Assembly: GCF_000182925.2 (NCBI RefSeq)
Contig: NC_026502.1
Location: 3,224,001-3,288,000 of the forward strand
Length of the DNA: 64,000 bases
Source: Neurospora crassa OR74A
Taxonomy: Eukaryota; Ascomycota; Sordariomycetes; Sordariales; Sordariaceae
Direction of reading: 5' to 3'
In this document: piece after piece, positions 57,841 through 64,000 of the stretch
Layout: each line of letters opens with the position of its first letter
Numbering within the stretch: position 1 is the stretch's first letter
Translations under genes and position numbers: made by a program
The notes under the pieces: generated by a model
What the model saw: the letters and a program-made list of their open reading frames with translations, nothing else
Told to the model about the DNA's origin: nothing
Databases searched by the model: none

Positions 57841-60759
57841 ATGTCCGGCTCTGGCTTTGGTAGAAGGACCACTATCCACCACAACGACGACCCAAATCGC
57901 TTTTTGGACATCATCCACGCTCGGTATCCTCCTCCTCGTGGGTCTCGTACAGGATCTAGAACAGCTTCGCCCAGATTTAGACCGTCTTCCCCAATCCCGA
58001 TCCCAAACGCGATACCGAGACTAAGACTGAGAGTGGAGAGAAGAGTTAGTTTCGAGGAACCTAACCCTCCGTCTGCTTTTGAGTATTTCTCTTCTTCCGC
58101 TTCCTCCTCCTCTTCTTCTTCTTCTTCCTTCTTACCTCCATCACCATCATCGTCATCATACCTATCCACCGCTTTCTCGTTCGACGGCAACGACGACGAC
58201 CTGGCATACAACATTGCGGGCCCAAGCGGAGGAAGGGAGGGAAGAGGCAGGATCAGGATAAGATCAAGGTCAAGATCAAGATCAAGGTCAAGATCAAGAT
58301 CAAGATCAAGATCAAGGGAACCGCGAACAAATACCCGCGTAACCTTATACCACGGAGTCCGCCATTTTTACCCCAACCATAACCGTAACCGTACGCCATC
58401 ACCACCCCCACCCCCGCCACCAGTTCCTCCACCACCAGCTTTCCTAAGTTTCCCACCAGTCGGTCGTATCCGATACCTCCCTGCCCCAAGATACGTCCCC
58501 GCTCCGAGACGGTTCCCTGCTCCGAGACTACTCATCCGCCAACCAAACCGCTCTCCATCCCCTGCTCTTCTTCGGCAGCCTTTTCAAAGGGTACGGTTCC
58601 GGCGGGAGGAGGAGCAGCGAGTCGGAGAGGACGAAGACGAAGACCTAGACGAAGACGAAGTGAATGACAGAAGACTGAGAATCGCCATCAGGACCATTAC
58701 CAGTAATAGCAACGGGCTGCGCGCAGAAAGAGATTTTCGGGGCTTTGACGACGAGAATAGCACTACTACCTTGACTACTAGCACTGCATACCAAGACGCA
58801 GACGCAGACGCAGACGAAATGCCTAGGGCGGCGTGGGGGGTGTTGTTTGATGCGGAGGAGAGGCCGACGGAGAGGTTGAGGGAGGTGTTGGTGGCTTTGG
58901 GGAGATGGGTTGTGAGTTTTACCTTTCTTACTTCTTCTTCTTCTTAAGTTGGTTATTGGGGGTTAGGTTGTGGGGAAGGCGCCGGGTTGAAACGGTAAAT
59001 GTGCTAACGTCGAGGATTGCTTAGGTTCGTGAGATGCCTGGGGGCCGGTCGACCATGTTGGACAGGGAGGATCTCATCAGCCCGAGGAGGATGAGGAGGT
59101 TTTTCGATAGGTATTATTTGATGGGGCCGAGGGAAGAGGAGGAATGGAGGTATTGGGGTGAGTTGTCTACCTCCGCCCTGTTGGTGATTGTTTGATAATG
59201 GATAGAGAGTTTTTTGGGCTATGTTGGTGAGTTGGTACTGACCTTGCGTATCAGATGTCTTCAGAAACGAGACCAGCGATGAATCCATAACTCGGGTTCA
59301 AAGACTCTATGACGACCTCGACGTCGAATACCGTCTTCGCACACTACCGCGGACCACCGCCACTTTGCCATCTCCATGCCTCACACCCAAAGGTTTCGCC
59401 GAGTTTCTGATCAAGTTGATTCTCAGCTACCCGGAAAGCCAGCATCAGTTCCTCTCGAATGTATTCAGGAGTAATCAGATCACCGCGCCGATGGACAACC
59501 TGAATAGGTGGGGAGCGAGAGGAGGAGAAGGGTTGCTACCGGGCCATCTAGACAGATCGCTCTTCCCAGAGTTTATGGACACCGCGATGGAAGCAAGAGT
59601 GAGACGGGCTCTGATGGCAGCTGAGTTTGGGACACCGGGGCGGGTGACAGGAAGAAGCGACTCGCTAGAAAGACTAAGGGAGGAAAGGGCACAGAGGCAG
59701 AGACAAGCTAATCAAGACAGAGTCCGGGAACGAAGGAGAGCTGAGTACCAAGGATATCGACTAAGAGGCGGCGGTAGCGATGACGATGCTGATGCGGAGC
59801 GAGGACGAAGCATGGAGCGACGTTCCTCAAGCCGAGTGGAAATCCAGAGCACATCCCAGGGTGCATCACCCGGAATTCAACGAGTGACTACCGTGGTCCG
59901 GTCCCAATCCAGATCCAGATCAAGGTCCCGTCGTCGTCGTCGCCCATCAGACAATCCGCAAACCTCATCATCATCCCAAGACCGCAAACCCGACAATCTC
60001 CACGTGCGCTTCACCTCTGGAACCAAGCACCCCAAAAGAAAGCGTTCTTCGGCCGTCCTCTCTTGCAAGAGACCGCCAGCTGTCACCAAATGCCACACCA
60101 AGTTCGAAGACTATAGCTGCCTATTCCCGCCGCATCCAATTCCGACATCCTGCCATTCACGACCACGACCCAAAACACCCGTTGTTGCAAAATGTCAACC
60201 ACCCAAGCCAAAGCCAGCAACGTACTACCCCGGCCTCCCACCCGGCCACCCACCCATTTCGTTCCCATCACCGTATCCAGCTCCGGCTCAAACATGCCAC
60301 CCTCCCGCCAGCAGTCAACAAGTCTGCCACTCGTCCAAACCCAAACCCAAAGCCACTTACCGACCCCGACCCCGTCCCCGACCCGGCTGTGGTCCCGTTA
60401 AGTCACGTCCGGAACGCATCTACCGCGAAGTCCCCATCTACCACGAGATCCCCGTGCGCGAGATCCGCGAAGTCGAAGTCGAAGTGCCTGTCCGCGTCGA
60501 AGTTCCTTACGAAGTCCCCGTTCGAGTTCCGGTCGAGGTGCCTGTGAGAGTCAATGTTCCGGCGCCGTATCCGGTGCATGTGCCTGTGCATGTGCCGGTG
60601 CCGCAGCCTTATCCTGTTTATCACGGTGGTGGTGGTGGTGGTGGGTATGGAGGGTATGGAGGGTATGGGGGACATGGAGGAAGGTATGGGGCGAGGGCTG
60701 ATGAGGGACCTTGGTATCCGTTTAAGGCTGTTACTTGGCAGAGTGGACCGCCGTTTTAG
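57841..60759 (+). CDS. DUF7514 protein with RS repeats and EVPV-like tail, 902 aa
   Basis: Function unknown. Exons 57841-58911, 59025-59157 and 59255-60759 join in frame. The conserved part, about residues 330-480, matches the fungal domain DUF7514: WGVLFDAEERPTERLREVL, then REMPGGRSTMLDREDLISP, FFDRYYLMGPREEEEW, SITRVQRLYDDLDVEYRL and LTPKGFAEFLIKLILSYPES. The introns fall within this domain. Around it are disordered modules: a Ser tract, about ten consecutive Arg-Ser pairs near 140-160, a Pro run (PPPPPPPVPPPP) and an acidic stretch. The C-terminus (about 787-860) is built of EVPV/VPVRV/VHVPV units and then a Gly-Gly-Tyr repeat. RS repeats suggest SR-kinase phosphorylation and RNA association, which is inference. 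The ATG follows a pyrimidine tract ending in CAGCC. Confidence 0.82.
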
Positions 60760-60917
60760 TAGGAAGTTGGGGATGGGTTGAAGGGGAATGGGATATGGAG
60801 ATGGAAGTGTTGGGTTTTTGGGGGTTTGGGAGGAGGAGGAGGAGGAGGAGGAGGGGGGCCTGCGTGGCGCGTGCAGCCTGACACTGCAGTGACTGCCCCT
60901 CGAGTTGGTGTTGCGTA
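60760..60917. other. 3' flank of the DUF7514 gene
   Basis: A short spacer with a GGA repeat at about 60830-60855. Presumed 3' UTR. Confidence 0.5.
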
Positions 60918-61111
60918 CCGTATTGACTCGGGGCACTGGGTTTTAGGTTCCCTGGAAATCAAGCATAATCTATCTGTACACTTGAGGCACCTCTAGTATT
61001 GCATACCTATGCTCGAATTCTCTACCAAAACCCAAACCCTAAGGCATCTAACACAAAGATTCTGCCAGTTAGACCTTGGAACCTAAAACCCAGTGCCCCG
61101 AGTTGATACGG
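60918..61111. mobile_element. MITE-like element with 34-bp inverted ends
   Basis: The 194-bp segment starts CCGTATTGACTCGGGG at 60918 and ends with its inverse at 61111. The arms, 60918-60951 and 61078-61111, are each 34 bp and differ at only two adjacent positions. TA dinucleotides flank the element (60916-60917 and 61112-61113), as for Tc1/mariner-type insertions. There is no coding capacity. It lies 160 bp after the DUF7514 stop codon, so its transcript could form a long hairpin in the 3' UTR. The ends are unlike those of the relic at 21685, so the two are different families. Confidence 0.8.
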
Positions 61112-62088
61112 TAGGAAGGGAATTTTCACTCAACGGTAAACGTAGGAATATAGAAATATGAAAGGCGTCTGTCCAAGAACAAACAAACAAACAAACAAAC
61201 AAACCTGGTAACCAACCGTGTTACAAGTGATGAGCATGAATTGAACGAGTCATGGACAAAACAAGGGGGAAACCAAGTCAAAACATGTTGCCGGATTCGG
61301 TTAGATCAAGCAGCAGCGCCTTAACAGAATCAGGTTGCAAGCACACGCCCATGTGTTATTGCCGTGCTTAACCCCGTGTAGGGTAGCATACTGCAAAGTA
61401 GGTCCCCAGTTGACCCCCACCTTCCCCCAAACCCCAAACCCCAGACTTTTTGCCGACTTTCTCCAACTCTTTTCTTCTCTGTTCCCCGGACGATCGACGT
61501 CATGTTACCAATGAAGGCATTCCGAGGCCTCGCAAAGCTTGACTTTTACCACCCAACCTGGCTGCTTCTTTGCCGATCAGCAATCTCACCACAACGTTAC
61601 ACAGTAGTCCCGCTGCACACACGGAGCGACAGCCTGAATCAGGCTCGATAAGCACAACGATCAGCACCTTCAAAGCCGCCGACACCCAAGGAAAAAGGCC
61701 CCCCGACGTTTTGAGGTCCGGTAAAAGTGACGTCGATCGCGAATCACCCCGGATTACCCCGGATAATTCCCTCATGGCTGGCCTTGGCCGGTCCGAATTT
61801 GGGCTTACACCTGTGTCATCTCTCGGCTTTTGGATTTGTCAAGTGCTGATACTGTAGCCATGGCCAAGCTTACAGGTGCAGGTCCCTGGCAGCCTGGGCG
61901 GACATCGCTTCGGATGCCATGGTGAAATATATATATATATATGTATCATCTACAGCCAAGCCATGGCGCCCAGCATCCAGAAGTTGGCACTTCAACCCAT
62001 CTTCCCTTCTCACTTGTCTTGATGTTCTTGCCATAAGTTTATACTCCCAAGTGTCTCCAGTGAGAGACAGAACAACACCCTACCCAAG
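61112..62088. promoter_or_regulatory. Upstream region of the MFS transporter gene
   Basis: Contains an AAAC tetranucleotide repeat (61178-61204), two close CCCCGGAT words at about 61746-61764 and an ATATATAT run at about 61927-61941, roughly 150 bp before the start codon. CCCCGGAT repeats contain CGG half-sites of the kind bound by zinc binuclear cluster regulators; this is a suggestion from sequence only. Confidence 0.4.
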
Positions 62089-64000
62089 ATGGCGTCGAAC
62101 CCAACGAACACCGCGGCCCCTACGGGTGGCCTTACCGAGAAGAAGCATGACCGCCGTTCAACATCGTCCGAATCCGTCTCGGGAACCGGGTTTGCGGAAC
62201 ATGCAGACCGCACCGGCACTTTTAACCAGAACGCTCGACTAGAGGCTTCAAAAAAGATAGCGAATCCTTTGGCCGGTCTAAGCCCTCAGCGTCTCGAGGC
62301 CATGGGAGAAGAATATGCAATGATGGCCGGTCTCACCAGCGAGGAGGACATCAGGGCCTTTCGACTCGGAGCCAGAATCGCCGGCGATGAGAGCAACTAC
62401 GACCTCATCCCGGAGCTTACTGAACGGGAGAAAGAGGTGTTGGTGCGCGAAACAACTCACAAGTGGTCTAACCCACCCATGCTTTACTGGGTTGTTGTCA
62501 GTATGTAATCCCCCGAATGGTCAAAAGGAGTGCAGCAGTATGATGCTAACCACCATACTTCAAGTTTGCTCTCTATGCGCCGCCGTCCAAGGAATGGACG
62601 AGACGGTCGTCAACGGCGCCCAGCTCTTCTACAAGGACAAGTTTGGCATTGGTACCGATAGCCAGAGAGACACCTGGCTTCTGGGTCTCGTCAACTCAGC
62701 GCCCTACCTTTGCTGTGCCTTGATCGGCTGCTGGCTCACTGAACCGATGAACAGAATCTTTGGCAGACGAGGCACCATCTTTGTTTCTTGCATCATCTCA
62801 GCCGTAGCCTGCTTCCACCAGGCCTTTACCAACACGTGGTGGCACATGTTCATCGCCCGTTTCTACCTCGGCCTTGGCATCGGTCCCAAGTCAGCCACCA
62901 CCCCCATCTTCGCCGCCGAATGCTCCCCTCCCAAGCTCCGCGGTGCGCTGGTCATGCAATGGCAGATGTGGACCGCCTTCGGTATCATGGTCGGCTACAT
63001 TGCCGATCTCGCTTTCTACTTCGTTCCCGATCACGGCATCGGCCTGGGTCTGAACTGGCGTCTGATGATGGGCTCCGCCATGATCCCCGCCGTCATCGTC
63101 GTCTGCCTCGCCTTCCTCTGCCCGGAGTCGCCCCGTTGGTATCTCAGCAAGGGCCGACACCAAGACGCCTTCGGGGCGCTCTGCCGCCTGCGTTTCGAAA
63201 AGGTCCAAGCCGCCCGCGACCTCTTCTACACCCACACCCTCCTCGAAGCCGAGAAGCAAGCCATGTCGGGCGTCAAGAAGGGTAACCGCTTTAAGGAGCT
63301 CTTCACCGTGCGTCGTAACCGCAACGCGGTCATTGCCTCGTCGGGACTCATGTTCATGCAGCAGTTCTGCGGCGTCAACATCATCGCCTACTACTCCTCG
63401 GCAGTCTTCCGAGACGCCGGCTTCAGCGACGTCTCAGCACTGGCCGCCTCGCTCGGGTTTGGCGTCGTCAACTGGCTGTTTGCCATCCCGGCCATGTACA
63501 CCATCGACACTTTCGGCCGGCGCAACCTGCTGCTGACCACCTTCCCGCTCATGTCCCTCTTCCTCTTCTTTACCGGCTTCAGCTTTTGGATCCCCGAGGA
63601 CTCCAAAGCCCACATCGGCTGCATCGCGCTAGGCATTTACTTGTTCGGCATGGTCTACTCCCCCGGTGAAGGGCCGGTGCCGTTTACTTACTCGGCCGAA
63701 GCCTACCCGCTGTACATCCGGCCAATCGGCATGTCCCTCGCCACGGCGACTACCTGGTTCTTCAATTTCATTCTTTCCATCACCTGGCCTAGGATGGTCA
63801 CGGCCTTCAAGCCGCAGGGCGCGTTTGGCTGGTATGCAGGGTGGAATATCATTGGGTTTCTCTTTACCCTGTTCTTGGTCCCCGAGACCAAGGGCAAGAC
63901 GCTGGAGGAGCTCGATCACGTGTTTGACGTGCCGTTGAAGAAGTTGGTCAGGTATGGGGCAGATCAGAGCTTGTGGTTCTTCCATAGGGGAAAGAATGGA
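62089..64000 (+). CDS. MFS sugar transporter, 3' end outside the window
   Basis: A plasma-membrane sugar/polyol importer of the major facilitator superfamily, fungal inositol-transporter-like branch. Exon 1 is 62089-62500; intron 62501-62564 begins GTATGT and has a GCTAAC branch point; exon 2 runs from 62565 to the window edge without a stop, 615 codons so far. A long hydrophilic N-terminus of about 130 residues (KIANPLAGLSPQRLEAMGEE) precedes the membrane domain. Family signatures are present: MDETVVNGAQLFYKDKFG in the first loop, NRIFGRRGTIF after helix 2, LGLGIGPKSATTPIFAAECS, PESPRWYLSKGR, QQFCGVNIIAYYSSAVF, and PETKGKTLEELDHVFDVP near the end. About twelve membrane segments can be traced. 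The substrate cannot be told from sequence. Only the C-terminal tail is missing. Confidence 0.92.

Noticed and set aside
1-64000. Dispersed 5S rRNA genes, CRISPR arrays, secondary-metabolite clusters
   Set aside because: Looked for and not seen; no 5S core sequence, no regularly spaced repeats, no PKS/NRPS or similar core enzyme.

Overview
The window reads as nuclear DNA of a filamentous ascomycete, most likely Neurospora (Sordariales). Introns are short (63-225 bp) with GTRNGT donors and CTAAC/CTAAT-type branch points. Proteins carry poly-Gln, poly-Ala, Ser/Arg and His tracts. Intergenic DNA is long and full of homopolymers. The strongest clue is a 2.3-kb AT-rich transposon relic carrying the mutation signature of RIP (repeat-induced point mutation). 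The species is inferred from these features, not from a search.

Left part (1-21,227): mitochondrial phenylalanyl-tRNA synthetase (579-2207, +) converges on the urease maturation GTPase UreG (2551-3531, -). Next are an SMP/C2-domain membrane protein of the Mug190/tricalbin type (4373-8360, -), a low-complexity 701-aa protein of unknown function (10365-12470, -), the mitochondrial neugrin-like protein Rrg9 (15816-16805, -), an MpaB-type (DUF2236) oxygenase gene broken by several frameshifts (17959-19649, +), and a calcineurin regulator of the calcipressin/RCAN family (20280-21227, -).

Middle part (21,685-43,987): a RIP-mutated Tc1/mariner (pogo/Fot1-like) element, 21685-23983, has visible terminal inverted repeats and a TA target duplication. 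It is followed by a gene-poor stretch and then a compact block. TSR1 (-) and UTP7 (+) are a head-to-head pair, both for 40S ribosome assembly. PTH2 (-) and a nicotinamide riboside kinase (+) form another divergent pair. A five-exon Hsp70-like ATPase (-), a tRNA-Ser(AGA) gene (-) and an Ime2-type protein kinase (-) complete the block.

Right part (43,988-64,000): about 10.8 kb has no gene I can support. It holds a 29-nt G tract beside a 38-nt T tract, and a 346-bp candidate transposon (8-bp direct repeats, inverted ends) that encloses degenerate telomere-type repeats. Then come an Stc1-domain protein (54835-56165, +), a 902-aa DUF7514 protein with RS repeats and an EVPV-like repeat tail (57841-60759, +), a 194-bp MITE-like element with 34-bp inverted ends (60918-61111), and the 5' part of an MFS sugar transporter gene that runs off the window (62089->64000, +).

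The genes are mostly unrelated housekeeping and developmental genes. No gene cluster for a secondary metabolite, defence system or other coordinated pathway is visible. The most unusual signals are in the noncoding and repeat DNA. All exon boundaries were set by hand from splice consensus plus frame and protein-family continuity.
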